DNA of 64,000 nucleotides from Bradyrhizobium sp. CCGUVB1N3 (GCF_024199925.1 NZ_JANADR010000001.1:8621501-8685500), one strand, 5' to 3'; counted from the stretch's first letter, positions 1-9,016 are shown. Notes: generated by a model not told the origin, from the letters alone. A program made the numbers and translations.

Positions 1-78
1 GACCTTGCCCGCGCTATCCACGCCGTGCACTTGGAACACGTTCTTGGCGAGATCAATGCCAATGTTGCTTACCTGCAT
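1..78 (-). pseudogene. IS110-family transposase, N-terminal end at window edge
   Basis: Reading leftwards from an ATG at 78, the reverse strand encodes MQVSNIGIDLAKNVFQVHG and then runs off the window. This is the DEDD RuvC-like start of IS110-family transposases (IGIDLAKNVFQ). Only 26 codons are visible, so completeness cannot be judged. Confidence 0.8.
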
Positions 79-1107
79 GCGGACGCCCCCCTCCGGTGAT
101 TTGTTGTTCAACGATCACCCTTTTGGCACATTCGATGCCGGGAGCGGGCGTCGTCCACCACATCATTTTCGACGGATACAGCGGGGGCGTCGGCAGGTTG
201 ATGTCCGCTTCTGCCCGCAAGCGCCGAACCGGGGCCGGGCCAGAAGCGTTGCGTTTGGATGCGCAAGAGCGCCATGACCGGCGCTTTGCCTTGCGGTTGA
301 TATGCGAGCTCGTGCAGGTGCTTCCGTGGGGATGCGATGGTGCTGAACTCCTCGTGGAAGACAGCCTGCCTCTCTGGAAATATGACGGGATCACGGCGAT
401 GGTCTCGGATGATGACGATCTTTGAGATAAGAAGATGGGCCGACGACCGCGCCCTGTGATGGAGGCTGTTGCGGCGGGGAGGGAAGCGTGCGCCTTCCAA
501 AAGCCAATCGAACGAGCGCGAGTTGCTTGCGGCACGTTGCCGAGGATGGTGCAAACCGGCGGGAATGAAACACATGGCGCGGCTTAAATGGAGGAGCACG
601 CTTCTCATCTCGGGCGCGTCCACCATGCGCAGCGGGCTCTATGAGCTGCGCTCACCGAGTCTCACGCCTCGGCCCGTCGGGTCACGATCGCCTCGCGCAA
701 GACATAAGGTGCGCCTCGCCGGGGACACCCGCAGGAGGGGCTCGCCTTCCACCTACTCCGAGGCTTCGGAGGACAGGTCGGCGATCGCTATCGCTGCCCA
801 TCCTGTCGGGTGCCCGTCGGGGTTGGAACGTCAAGTACCAAATCTGATCTGATTATCGCATTGTGGCTGTGCCTTCCGAACCTACCTTTGACGTCAAAGC
901 TATCCGGCGATCGCGCTTCTCTTCGAGGTCGGGATCCCCGCCTCATGATGATGTTCGTGAAGAAGTGGCGGGACCATCTCAGGGACGCAGTCACGGAGCG
1001 ATCGGCTCGCGCTGCAGACCGGTTATCACCCTCGCCATTCCTCGTCCTACCGGACTCCTTGACAGCCTTTCGGCCGTGTTCTGCTGATCAGTTCATTCAT
1101 TCGGGTG
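79..1107. other. about 1 kb without a recognisable gene
   Basis: Open frames exist on both strands, including 108-626 on the minus strand, but they are rich in Arg, Ser and Pro as expected of GC-rich antisense frames, and I recognise no family. The first bases are probably the upstream non-coding part of the IS110 element at the left edge. Confidence 0.4.
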
Positions 1108-2145
1108 TCAGGCTGCCGCTGTGGCCTCCGATCTCTCCCACCGGAAGTCGCTGCCGTCGCACCACATACGGTGCAGGATGACGGATATCTTGCGAGCCAC
1201 CGCGACCAGCGCATTTTTCATGGAGCTGCGCTTGGCGATGCGGATTCCCCATGCCTTTAGCGAGCACCAACGTCTGGTGTTGACCATCAATGAGTGCGCG
1301 GCTTCAAAGAGATGCTCTCGAGCGAAGGCATCGCCGCATCGGGTGATGCGCCCGTTGTAATCGACCTCTCCGGATGCGTATTTGCCTGGGGTCAGTCCAA
1401 GATGGACGCCAACATGCCGTGATTTACGGAAGCGGCCTGGGTTGTCGATGGTCGTCTTGAATGCCAAAGCTGTCAGGGGGCCAACGCCAGGAACCGTCAT
1501 GAACCGGCGGCAAATAGCATCGTTCCGAACCAGGCGCCCAATCAGGCGCGTCAACACGCGTGCCTGCTCGCCGAGCATGCGTCGGGCCTCGAGCAATGGA
1601 ACGACGAGAGCCTGTAAATCTCCGTCAGCCACGATCAGCTCGCGTACACGTTCTTCAAAGCGGCTTTGGCCGATAAGGCCCACTTTGAACCCGAAGGTTC
1701 GAAGTGCCGCCCGAATATGATTGTTGAGGTCGCGTTGCTTGTCGAGCAGGCACCGACGACTGCCCATCAATGCTCGTAGCTTTTGGCTGTCTTCTGATTT
1801 GATGTGAACCGCCTTAAACCATCCTGTTCGCATCATTTGCGCGAGCGCGCGAGCATCGTTGCGGTCCGTCTTGATAGTTTGAGCTTGCATCACGCTCTTT
1901 GCGTGCCGGGTCTCAACACAAATGACCGGCAATCCGCCTTCCGAAAGACCCTTGTGCAGCCAGGAAGAACATTGACCGGCTTCCAGCCCAACGCGCTGCA
2001 AAGCGAAGCGGGTATTTCTCAGCCAGGAAATTAGCGCCTCGGGCTCGGTATCCGTCACTCCTTCCCGGACGATATTTCCATCTTGATCAACGATGCAGAT
2101 CGCGGTGCGCTTGAGAGAGACGTCGAGTCCAGCGAAGTAATTCAT
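1108..2145 (-). CDS. IS110-family transposase
   Basis: This 345-residue protein begins MNYFAGLDVSLKRTAI, the first Asp of the DEDD RuvC-like domain. The middle carries the KTDRNDARALAQMM motif and the C-terminal half the IS116/IS110/IS902 domain (MTVPGVGPLTALAFKTTI, then the catalytic-serine region). Length and domain order are normal for the family. IS110 elements insert through the DEDD and Ser active sites, often with a bridge RNA in the flanking non-coding DNA. The gene looks intact. It is not close to the other IS110 copies at 33.3 and 46.7 kb in sequence. Confidence 0.92.
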   Translation of the reverse strand: MNYFAGLDVSLKRTAICIVDQDGNIVREGVTDTEPEALISWLRNTRFALQRVGLEAGQCSSWLHKGLSEGGLPVICVETRHAKSVMQAQTIKTDRNDARALAQMMRTGWFKAVHIKSEDSQKLRALMGSRRCLLDKQRDLNNHIRAALRTFGFKVGLIGQSRFEERVRELIVADGDLQALVVPLLEARRMLGEQARVLTRLIGRLVRNDAICRRFMTVPGVGPLTALAFKTTIDNPGRFRKSRHVGVHLGLTPGKYASGEVDYNGRITRCGDAFAREHLFEAAHSLMVNTRRWCSLKAWGIRIAKRSSMKNALVAVARKISVILHRMWCDGSDFRWERSEATAAA

Positions 2146-2320
2146 CAGGATCGGCGAATCGATCGGACGTATTATGCGCCCTAGAGGTCGGTGCCCGGTT
2201 ACTTCATCTCACCGCTGCACTCGTTCCGCGTGCCGTCCTCGCGAGCGAGGACGTCGCTATGCTCACGCGGCCCGGGTGCCATTTCAGGTGGGCGATGCGC
2301 CGTCGCAGCGCCCCACAGGG

Positions 2321-2493
2321 GCCTAGCGGCCCCCAGGCCGTCAAGGCCAAGCCCCTCATGAGGATGAGGGCGGAAAACGGCGGGCCGTGTCGTCGCTGCG
2401 CTCCGGCCCGCGCCAGCCCCGCTCGTTTTCCGGCCTGTGACGGCCAACCCCTGCTCATTGGCGCTGGCCTAGTTCCGGTTGCATGCGCAACCG
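2321..2493 (+). repeat. orphan copy of the ardC-upstream module (copy A)
   Basis: About 170 bp here match, with scattered differences, the segment 12160-12332 that lies immediately before the ardC start. Both end in a CCGGTTGC-ATGC-GCAACC hairpin (stem 2475-2482 with 2487-2493). No ardC coding sequence follows this copy. It is probably a leftover of an ArdC locus or a dispersed regulatory module. Confidence 0.65.
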
Positions 2494-2555
2494 TGTCCGT
2501 TGGCGATCACTGCGCGGTATCCGGTGTGACTTCGGTTTCCGACGTGGCGGGCCGC

Positions 2556-2750
2556 TCAGGTCTTGCCACGCGTCGGCGTGGACGGAAGCGGAATCGGCCG
2601 AGCTAACGAGCGGGATGCACGCGATGGGTTACCCGCCCAGACTTCGTATTGATCGGCAAGCTTCAAGAGGCGTTGCTTCGTAAACGGATCAGCCGTTTCA
2701 GCGATGTCGCGAACCTGCGAAGCCCGCGCCCGATAGAAATCCTCGTCCAT
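2556..2750 (-). CDS. small hypothetical protein
   Basis: A 64-residue protein starting MDEDFYRARASQVRDIAETA. The first 40 residues are charged and strongly helical (ADPFTKQRLLKLADQYE). The Pro/Arg-rich tail may be an extension into neighbouring DNA. The start was chosen because the natural-looking composition begins at this ATG. Short proteins of this kind are common in rhizobial genomes. No function can be assigned. Confidence 0.6.
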   Translation of the reverse strand: MDEDFYRARASQVRDIAETADPFTKQRLLKLADQYEVWAGNPSRASRSLARPIPLPSTPTRGKT

Positions 2751-2963
2751 GAAACACCAAACTCATGTTGCGACTGAATTATCCAGATATAGCGCTCGAT
2801 TCGGCCAGGAGTCTGCTTCTTTTGCGCGATAGTTAAGCGCATTCTGGAATCGTTCAGCCAGCTTGCGCCAGCGCCGGCTCGCTCGGTTTTGCCGGGTAGG
2901 GCGCGCAGTACCCCTGCTCGCCGCGAATTGCCCCGCCGAGCTGGCGCGCGCATCGAGCAAACG

Positions 2964-3269
2964 TCATTGCAGCGTAGGCGGACCAGCCCCCATCGTTCTT
3001 GCCAGCAGGCGGTCTTTAAGCTGGCGGATTTTGTCCAACATCTCATGAGCCTCGTCGGCATCGCGGGCGTGATGATTGACGACGCCGCCCGTCAGAAATG
3101 CTATGGTCAACGTTGCGTCTGAAACATCTTCGTCAATAAGGGCCGTTGCCAGCTTTTCAGCGAGCTGCGTTGCGCGGGCCAGATATGATCGCCCGTCACT
3201 TGTGACGGCACGGGCCGTACCGGTTCTGCCATTCGAAGCTATCCTTACGTCAGGGAGTATTCGTAGCAT
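2964..3269 (-). CDS. hypothetical protein
   Basis: A 101-residue frame with believable protein composition: a basic start, then helical segments (ARATQLAEKLATALIDEDV and DEAHEMLDKIRQLKDRLL) around a short Ala/Gly/Ile stretch. No family is recognised. It shares strand with the small gene at 2556-2750, and the roughly 200 bp between them hold no convincing gene. Confidence 0.45.
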   Translation of the reverse strand: MLRILPDVRIASNGRTGTARAVTSDGRSYLARATQLAEKLATALIDEDVSDATLTIAFLTGGVVNHHARDADEAHEMLDKIRQLKDRLLARTMGAGPPTLQ

Positions 3270-3300
3270 CTACCTGAGCGTTTCCTTGGTTCGAATCATA

Positions 3301-3426
3301 TCAGGCAGCCTCGGCGAGTTTGTAGGACCAAGTATGGATGACCGGATGGCCGCTGACGTCGTCGATGCCGGCTATGATGCGCTGCTTCAGCTCGTGTTTT
3401 GATGTCACCCGGATGTGGCGCAATAC
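3301..3426 (-). pseudogene. IS630-family transposase, C-terminal fragment
   Basis: The reverse strand reads VLRHIRVTSKHELKQRI and ends HTWSYKLAEAA-stop, the usual C-terminus of IS630 transposases. The frame continues across the IS3 insertion into 4748-4800, where it reads [12 protein letters not shown]. Joining the two sides at the duplicated TAC restores the reading frame. Confidence 0.75.
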
Positions 3427-3465
3427 TGAACCGCCCCGGGTTTGCCGGAGGCAATTTGGTTTAAG

Positions 3466-4371
3466 TTATGCCGCCATGGCGGGTTGTTCCAGCATGGCGT
3501 AGTAGCGTTGCTCGGCTTCGGCCGGCGGGATGTTGCCGATGGGCTCGAGGAGCCTTCGGTTGTTGAACCAGTCCACCCATTCCAGCGTCGCGAACTCGAC
3601 GGACTCGAAGCTGCGCCATGGCCCGCGCCGATGGATCACCTCGGCCTTGTAGAGGCCGTTGATGGTTTCGGCGAGAGCGTTGTCATAGGAGTCCCCGACG
3701 CTGCCGACAGAAGGTTCGATACCAGCTTCAGCCAGACGCTCGGTGTATTTGATCGAGACGTATTGGCTGCCCCTGTCGCTGTGGTGCACGAGCCCGCCGC
3801 GATGGACCGGCCGGCGATCGTGCAGGGCCTGTTCCAGCGCATCGAGCACGAAGCCCGCATGCGCCGTGCGCGAGACCCGCCACCCCACGATCCTGCGGGC
3901 GTAGGCATCGATGACGAAGGCGACGTAGACGAAGCCGGTCCAGGTCGCGACATAGGTGAAGTCGGAGAGCCAAAGAACGTTCGGCCTTGGCGCCCTGAAC
4001 TGGCGGTTGACGTGATCCAGCGGGCATGGCGCGGCCTTGTCGCTGATCGTGGTCTTGACGGGTTTGCCGCGGATGACTCCTTGCAAACCCATGTCCCGCA
4101 TCAGTCGCGCCACCGTGCAGCGGGCAACATCGAAGCCTTCCCGCTCGAGCTGCCGCCAGACCTTGCGCACGCCATAGACCCGGAAGTTCTCATCGAACAC
4201 CCGCCGAACCTCGATCTTCAGGGTAGCGTCCTGCCTGGCGCGCGCCGACAGCCTGGCAGGATCGCGCCGCCTGGCCACATGGGCGTGGTAGGTCGAAGGG
4301 GCGATCGGCAAGACCTTGCAGATCGGCTCGACCCCATGCGCCCCACGATGATCGTCGATGAAGGCGATCAT
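3466..4371 (-). CDS. IS3-family transposase OrfB (DDE integrase)
   Basis: This 301-residue protein has an HTH_21-like N-terminus ([18 protein letters not shown]) and an rve integrase core. The catalytic acidic residues are in [20 protein letters not shown] and [15 protein letters not shown]. It catalyses strand transfer of the IS3 element, normally as an OrfAB fusion made by frameshifting. Its ATG overlaps the orfA stop as ATGA. It appears intact. Confidence 0.93.
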   Translation of the reverse strand: MIAFIDDHRGAHGVEPICKVLPIAPSTYHAHVARRRDPARLSARARQDATLKIEVRRVFDENFRVYGVRKVWRQLEREGFDVARCTVARLMRDMGLQGVIRGKPVKTTISDKAAPCPLDHVNRQFRAPRPNVLWLSDFTYVATWTGFVYVAFVIDAYARRIVGWRVSRTAHAGFVLDALEQALHDRRPVHRGGLVHHSDRGSQYVSIKYTERLAEAGIEPSVGSVGDSYDNALAETINGLYKAEVIHRRGPWRSFESVEFATLEWVDWFNNRRLLEPIGNIPPAEAEQRYYAMLEQPAMAA

Positions 4372-4697
4372 GGCTTGGACCGGCGGTCGAGCTCCGCCAT
4401 CGCAAAATACGCGCTCGCCTTGCGCAGGATCTCATTCGCCTGCCGAAGCTCACGGTTCTCCCGCTCCAGCGCCTTCAGCTTCTCGGCCATGTCGGTCGGA
4501 ACGCCGGCCCGGTGTCCGCTATCGACTTCGTCCCTCTTGACCCAGTCGTGCAGCGTCTGCGGTGTGCAGCCGATCTTGGCCGCAATCGAGGTCACGGCCG
4601 CCCACCGCGACGGGTGCTCGCTCGCATGATCCAGAACCATCCGAACCGCACGAGCCCGGACCTCGGGTGAAAACTTGTTCGTCGTCTTGCTTGTCAT
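4368..4697 (-). CDS. IS3-family transposase OrfA
   Basis: A 109-residue HTH protein (transposase_8 type): [16 protein letters not shown], then [19 protein letters not shown] as the helix-turn-helix, then a leucine-zipper-like helix ([19 protein letters not shown]). It binds the element's ends and partners OrfB. The same protein is encoded at 63207-63536. Confidence 0.92.
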   Translation of the reverse strand: MTSKTTNKFSPEVRARAVRMVLDHASEHPSRWAAVTSIAAKIGCTPQTLHDWVKRDEVDSGHRAGVPTDMAEKLKALERENRELRQANEILRKASAYFAMAELDRRSKP

Positions 4698-4747
4698 GGC
4701 TCCATCCTCTCAGGAGTTGGAGCCTCCGGCAAACCCGTGGCGGTTCA

Positions 4748-4800
4748 TACCGAGCGAGCAAACTTGGAGAAGAAGCCCTCGACCGAGGAGTCCGCCAACA
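4748..4800 (-). pseudogene. IS630-family transposase fragment, right of IS3
   Basis: Reverse-strand codons read [17 protein letters not shown], which joins to VLRHIRVTS at 3426 once the IS3 and one TAC are removed. The upstream part of the gene is missing, so it was already truncated before the IS3 landed. Confidence 0.65.
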
Positions 4801-4948
4801 CTCAATCAGTTCTAGCGCAGGATTATTGGAATCGATCGTCTAGGTAGTGCCAGCGTGCGAGAGATTCGGCCCGAAAAGCGTTGCACTGGTCAACTACTAG
4901 AACTTGTAGTCGCCACAACGGGCCTACCGTTGGCGATACGCTAAAGCG

Positions 4949-5020
4949 TTAGAGGAGCCAGGCGAACGGATCGACGTGGTTCATCTTCGCTGTCTGCAGC
5001 AGTGTTGCGACGCTCGCCCA
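4949..5020 (-). pseudogene. IS66 TnpC C-terminal remnant
   Basis: The reverse strand encodes WASVATLLQTAKMNHVDPFA followed by WLL and a stop. This is the conserved C-terminal end of IS66 TnpC proteins. A closely related fragment lies on the plus strand near 36290. Confidence 0.7.
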
Positions 5021-5092
5021 GGTCCCTGCACCACCATCGCTACCAGCGAGGAGACTATTTTATCTCGTAGTTGTTCGCGGGGCGCGAGAGGA

Positions 5093-5641
5093 ATGAATGC
5101 GCTTGGCTCGCTGTTTGCTCGACTCGCCTTAAACTTATTGAGGTGTGCTGTGCTAAACATACGTTTGAATGTTCCGCTTGTCGGCCAAGAGCATGGTTAT
5201 GATGGCCAACCGATCATGCGACGAGATTACCAGGGAATTATGCGGCGGTCTGGGGATTGCGCGTGTTGGTATGCTTCCGCTTGTATGGTGTCCTATTACT
5301 TTCGCGCGGGGCCCCGCCTGGGTTTGCCCATGCTTTGGCGGCCCGACTTAGGCCTCCCCCGAAACTGTTTTGACGATTTGGCTTTGATCGAAGGATTGGA
5401 GTGGCTCGAAAAGCCATATGGCGGATTTACCCCAAATTTCATCGCCGAGACGTTGCGGAGGCGAGGGCCAATCTGGGCTGCGGTAACGCTAGCACCGGAG
5501 GATAAGCATGTAGTGGTACTGACCGGCGTGCGTGGATATACGCTACACTTCAATGATCCCCAACCCCCAGAGCGTGCAGAGATTGGCTTCTTTGATCTTG
5601 AGCTCGACGCGCTTTGCGTCAAGAACCGCGATTGGCCGTGA
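5093..5641 (+). CDS. AvrRpt2-like (peptidase C70) papain-like cysteine protease
   Basis: A 182-residue protein with a likely catalytic triad Cys58 (in GDCACWYASACM), His139 (DKHVVVLTG) and Asp155 (HFNDPQPP), the order and spacing of papain-like C70 peptidases. The stretch before Cys58, VPLVGQEHGYDGQ, also fits the family. A longer frame opens at 4976, but its first part overlaps the IS66 remnant. The ATG at 5093, preceded by GAGAGGA, is the better start. Residues 1-25 could be a membrane-seeking or secretion signal. AvrRpt2 family members are often type III effectors that cleave host RIN4. No tts box was seen upstream, so secretion route and target are open. Confidence 0.72.
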   Translation: MNALGSLFARLALNLLRCAVLNIRLNVPLVGQEHGYDGQPIMRRDYQGIMRRSGDCACWYASACMVSYYFRAGPRLGLPMLWRPDLGLPRNCFDDLALIEGLEWLEKPYGGFTPNFIAETLRRRGPIWAAVTLAPEDKHVVVLTGVRGYTLHFNDPQPPERAEIGFFDLELDALCVKNRDWP

Positions 5642-5897
5642 ACGCTCTGCCGCAAGGCCCTTCGCACAGGACTGGGACGCCAGTTGAGCGGAAGTAGCAG
5701 CCATGCAGGCGTAGGGTTGCTGAGAACTTTGGGGTGATAGAGTGGCGGGCTTTTGGGGTGCGATTGGCGTCTTTGCACTGGGTGGTATCGGCTGGATAGT
5801 AACGTCGTGAACAGGCGTCCGACCCAGACTACTTTGCGATCGATCCGATTGGGATCATAACCTTGCCTAAGGATATGGTGAACTGACCATCGCCGGT

Positions 5898-6434
5898 TTG
5901 CGGCGCGCAACTGATCCCCCGCTATCGCCTGATGAACTGGCTTCTATCCAAGAAGCAGAAGCTTTACGTATCGGCATGCGCGTCAAGACAACGAGGAACC
6001 AAGGCTTGGCGGAAGTTATCGAAGAAACGAACGTGGCGTCGTTTCGCATCGTCGTCGGCATCGTCTGCAATGACGGCAAGGTTCTGCTCGTTAGGCGGAA
6101 CAAAAATACTGAGGGATTGAACTGGATGTTCCCTTCGGGAAAAAAGCTGCCCACGGACGTCGAAGTCGATGTCATCGAGAAGGAAGTGCAGGAAGAGGCT
6201 GGCATTGCCTGCACGGTGGCGGGGAAAATCGGCGAACGCGTGCATCCGCTCACAAAGTTTCATTGCGTATACTACCACCTCGAGCCGGCCGGTGATCTGC
6301 CAATCATCAATGGCGATCCTGTTGAGAATTCGGCAGTCGAGTGGACGCCCATAGGCCGAGCCATTCGTGCTGTAGGGGCTCATCTTTCTCCCGAGGTCGA
6401 GAAATTTCTCAAGACCCAGGTCGCGAAGGCCTAA
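5898..6434 (+). CDS. Nudix hydrolase 1
   Basis: A 178-residue (TTG start) or shorter protein with a Nudix fold. The Nudix box reads GKKLPTDVEVDVIEKEVQEE then AGI, matching GX5EX7REUXEEXGU except that Asp replaces the first Glu and Lys replaces Arg. The core EE is kept. Nudix enzymes hydrolyse nucleoside diphosphates linked to another group; the substrate cannot be read here. An in-frame ATG at 5976 (MRVKTTRNQG) is an alternative start. It sits 200 bp before a second, unrelated Nudix gene. Confidence 0.8.
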   Translation: MRRATDPPLSPDELASIQEAEALRIGMRVKTTRNQGLAEVIEETNVASFRIVVGIVCNDGKVLLVRRNKNTEGLNWMFPSGKKLPTDVEVDVIEKEVQEEAGIACTVAGKIGERVHPLTKFHCVYYHLEPAGDLPIINGDPVENSAVEWTPIGRAIRAVGAHLSPEVEKFLKTQVAKA

Positions 6435-6484
6435 CCGTCGGATAGCCCTTCGAAATCCGCGAAATAGCACCCTTTGATTGTTCT

Positions 6485-6500
6485 GATGCATTATTGCATC
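6485..6500. promoter_or_regulatory. short inverted repeat between the Nudix genes
   Basis: GATGCA-TTAT-TGCATC forms a perfect 6-bp stem with a 4-base loop. It may be an operator or a weak hairpin; nothing else supports a role. Confidence 0.25.
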
Positions 6501-6641
6501 ACAAGCGGGCGTAGGTGAGCTGCCCCTCTTGCGGAAAAAGCGAACGGCGAGTAGTGAAACTGTGGTTGATTGCGTTGTCCGGGGTGGGCACGATTAAGCT
6601 ATTGGAGAATCGGTATTTTTTATGTTGGTGGTCGAAACGGC

Positions 6642-7073
6642 ATGCGAACCAAGGGTGACTGGAAGAAGATCGCTTTGGCTGTCGTGGTTCGTGATCGCGG
6701 ACCTCGCCGGGACGTGCTCGTTATTGAGCGCTCTGGCGACGATGGGCGTTGCCCAAAATGGGTGTTTCCCGGAGGCAAAGTCGAGAAGCAGGAGAGCGTT
6801 CCCGATGCAGCACGACGCGAATTGCGAGAAGAAACCGGGGTAGTTGCAGCTGACGCGTTTCTTATCGGTAAGAGGCGGCATCCGGTTTCAGGTGCCCACG
6901 TGCACTATGTCGGATTTCGGGCGATCGAGAGCGAGGCCGTGAATCTGACGGACTCGAAAGTCAAAGCAGCCAACTGGATTCCGGCAGACAAAGTGCACGA
7001 TGTTCTCGGCCCAACGCTCTATGGAGCCGTCGCCAACTACATATCGTCTCCGCAATTGATGTTGAAATTTTAA
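6642..7073 (+). CDS. Nudix hydrolase 2
   Basis: From the ATG at 6642 (MRTKGDWKKIALAVVVRD) this is a 143-residue single-domain Nudix protein. The box GGKVEKQESVPDAARRELRE followed by ETGV matches the consensus exactly. WVFP just before the box and the length resemble the MutT/ADP-ribose or dinucleotide polyphosphate group. The frame extends upstream to 6570, but those residues do not look like protein of this family. A hairpin follows the stop. Confidence 0.85.
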   Translation: MRTKGDWKKIALAVVVRDRGPRRDVLVIERSGDDGRCPKWVFPGGKVEKQESVPDAARRELREETGVVAADAFLIGKRRHPVSGAHVHYVGFRAIESEAVNLTDSKVKAANWIPADKVHDVLGPTLYGAVANYISSPQLMLKF

Positions 7074-7080
7074 GCCGCTG

Positions 7081-7113
7081 TCGCTCGCGCTCCCCAGAGG
7101 TGTCCGCGAGCGA
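7081..7113 (+). terminator. possible terminator hairpin after Nudix 2
   Basis: TCGCTCGCG (7081-7089) pairs with CGCGAGCGA (7105-7113) as a 9-bp GC-rich stem, eight bases beyond the stop codon. There is no U tract after it, so intrinsic termination is uncertain. Confidence 0.4.
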
Positions 7114-7224
7114 GTGCCACACATTCCCAATTCTTCCGTTCTGATTCCCAATCCTTCCTATCCGAAATACTGTGCGACTTCGCTAAACCGGAATCTCCTA
7201 TCAACCACAACAAAGGAGATGTCC

Positions 7225-7701
7225 ATGAAAGTCGTCACCATCGGTAAAAGACTGGTCCCCGTCGAGCAGGTCGCGTTCGTCGAGCCCTTCGATCCTTCCG
7301 CCAATCCCGAGTTCAAGCCGGAAAAAGACTTCAAGGCGCGCCTCGTTCTGCTAAATCGCGACGTCGTTCTCACCGAACAGACACCGCAGGAGTTCGCAAC
7401 CGAGCACGAACTGCACCTGTTCGCCGAGGACAGCGTCGCCGTCAATCGGGAGATCGTGTTCAAGGTCGAGACGTTCGAGCCGACCGAGAGCTTCAATCCC
7501 GCAAAGCCCTACAAGACCAGGCTCAAATGGCGCGACTTCGGCGGCGGCGAACAGAGCAAGCTGCTTCTGACTCCGCCCGAGACCGTCATCGCCGAACTTC
7601 TTGGCGCCAAGGAAGAATTGGCCAAGACGCCAAAGCGTCCGGCACGGCGGGCAGGAAGAGGCCGCTCGGGCTCCCGCAGAATGGAAGCTTTCCGCACCTA
7701 G
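7225..7701 (+). CDS. conserved hypothetical protein
   Basis: A 158-residue protein starting MKVVTIGKRLVPVEQVAFVE. AAAGGAG at 7212-7218 gives good spacing to the ATG at 7225; the ATG at 7219 is too close to it. Two similar halves can be seen: VEPFDPSANPEFKPEKDFKA then RLVL, and VETFEPTESFNPAKPYKTRL then KWRD. This suggests an internal duplication of a beta-rich unit. The tail is Arg/Gly/Ser-rich (PKRPARRAGRGRSGSRR) and may bind nucleic acid. The gene type resembles hypotheticals of rhizobial mobile islands. Function unknown. Confidence 0.7.
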   Translation: MKVVTIGKRLVPVEQVAFVEPFDPSANPEFKPEKDFKARLVLLNRDVVLTEQTPQEFATEHELHLFAEDSVAVNREIVFKVETFEPTESFNPAKPYKTRLKWRDFGGGEQSKLLLTPPETVIAELLGAKEELAKTPKRPARRAGRGRSGSRRMEAFRT

Positions 7702-7980
7702 TGAAGCGCAGAAAAATACAAGTGTTGAGAGCGCCAGGGGTTTTTCGCATGAGATCTACGTGGCCTCGAATTCGACAATGGCGAAGACCATCCTATGTTG
7801 TTGCCTTTTGGTGCGTGTCGCAAAAAGGCCTGCAGATAGAACCTAACGTGCACGGATAACCGTCCGCCGCAAGGGTCAGTCCCTCGCGCGCACGCGCGCA
7901 CCTCTCGGTGTGCGGCGTCCGTCCCTCCGCGTCCCTTCGGTCGCCAGGCACGGCCGGTGGCCGCAAACAAGGAGAGACGA

Positions 7981-8092
7981 CAGCAAGGAACGCTTCGATA
8001 TTCACCGGCATCTCACCGACCGCATCGTCGCGGCGATCGAGGCCGGTGCGGGACCATGGCTGATGCCCTCGCCGCGCGCGGGAGCAGCCTAA
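7981..8092 (+). pseudogene. ArdC-like N-terminal remnant
   Basis: The frame reads SKERFDIHRHLTDRIVAAIE then AGAGPWLMP before losing homology and stopping. This matches the start of ArdC-type antirestriction proteins (compare YQKITDEIVSALEKGVRPWH at 12359). Only about 35 codons remain. Confidence 0.6.
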
Positions 8093-8340
8093 GGAATGTA
8101 CAGCACGGCAAGGAGTGCGCGCGCGGCGATGGCGCAGAGAACCACTGTCTTACCGATCACCGCGCGTTTCTCGATTTGCTCGGCCGCATATCCGAAACCC
8201 CCAGCGAGATTGCGCAAGCTGTCTTGTTCGAGCCCTCCCGGCGAATGCTCGGCCTGTTGCAGGTAACCCTGCTCGAGCCGCCGGAACTCTTCCGCCCGCA
8301 ATCTGCGCGCACGCACCGACATACGCATTGTCCGTTCCAA
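8089..8340 (-). CDS. small hypothetical protein with C-terminal hydrophobic segment
   Basis: An 83-residue protein with a basic, helical N-terminal half (RARRLRAEEFRRLEQGYLQQ), a central acidic part and a C-terminal hydrophobic stretch (TVVLCAIAARALLAVLYIP) that could be a tail anchor. The start may be Met1 (8340) or Met5 (8328). No family recognised. Confidence 0.45.
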   Translation of the reverse strand: MERTMRMSVRARRLRAEEFRRLEQGYLQQAEHSPGGLEQDSLRNLAGGFGYAAEQIEKRAVIGKTVVLCAIAARALLAVLYIP

Positions 8341-8486
8341 CTAGCTCCAACCAGCTCACCAAGATGTCCGAAGGCTATCCGCGAACTGCGGGCCGGATGT
8401 GACCGCCGGCCTACCAGATCAGATAGTTGAGACGGCGAGATCACGTCAGCAGACTCCGCCGAATCTGCCGTTCGCGAGGGCCGGTG

Positions 8487-8831
8487 ATGAGTAAGGAAGG
8501 AAAAGGCGAAAAGGGAGCAATGAAGGGCGGAGGACGGCACGAGTTCTTTGTGGTGAATCTGAACAATGAAAAGCTGAAGGGGCACGTTTTGTGGAGAAGC
8601 AGCGGCAACGAGATCAAGCTCGATGTCAATGGTCTTGAGCCCGGCAGGGGTTCGCCGCGAAAGCAGTTTTTCCCGTCGAGCGGTAACCGGGATTATTGGC
8701 GCTGGTCCGAACGGTTCAGGGAGTACCAGCTGAACTGTTACGATGGCGACACCTATGCCGTCGTAACCATCAGCCGCTACGGAATCGGGGTGCTTGTTAC
8801 CGCCACGAGCCCCGATACATGGAAATGGTAG
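8487..8831 (+). CDS. hypothetical protein
   Basis: From the ATG at 8487 (MSKEGKGEKGAMKGGGRHEF) this 114-residue protein has a Lys/Gly-rich start and a beta-rich body with many aromatic residues (RDYWRWSERFREYQLNCYDG). It looks like a real small soluble protein. Family unknown, and no partner gene is obvious. Confidence 0.5.
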   Translation: MSKEGKGEKGAMKGGGRHEFFVVNLNNEKLKGHVLWRSSGNEIKLDVNGLEPGRGSPRKQFFPSSGNRDYWRWSERFREYQLNCYDGDTYAVVTISRYGIGVLVTATSPDTWKW

Positions 8832-9016
8832 CCTAGCGCGGCGCGGCGCTGCCCTTCGCGGCGTCGACCATGGCCGCAGTCCCACGCCTCATCCAACTGG
8901 CCCAACTTGTCCGTCACCGTCGCCAGCCTGAGAGTTGCGGGCGGACATCCCTGTCGTTGCCAAGCAGACACCCCATCCGCTCCGCGTGCTCAGACCGTCC
9001 ACGCGGTGGCGATAGC

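Larger units (their letters stand above)
3427..4747 (-). mobile_element. complete IS3-family element, copy 1
   Basis: A 1321-bp element bounded by near-perfect inverted repeats beginning TGAACCGCC and continuing through GGGTTTGCCGGAGGC at both ends. It is flanked by a 3-bp duplication, TAC (3424-3426 and 4748-4750), and interrupts an IS630 transposase gene. It carries orfA and orfB. An apparently identical copy in opposite orientation begins at 63157. Confidence 0.92.

Noticed and set aside
4976..5092. Longer start for the C70 protease
   Set aside because: The first 39 codons overlap an IS66 remnant and have no family similarity; the ATG at 5093 has a ribosome site.
6587..6604. GGGCACGATTAAGC as a sigma-54 promoter for Nudix 2
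   Set aside because: GG and GC can be placed 10 apart, but CACG then sits one base off and TT before GC is missing; it does not match the consensus as the site at 23273 does.
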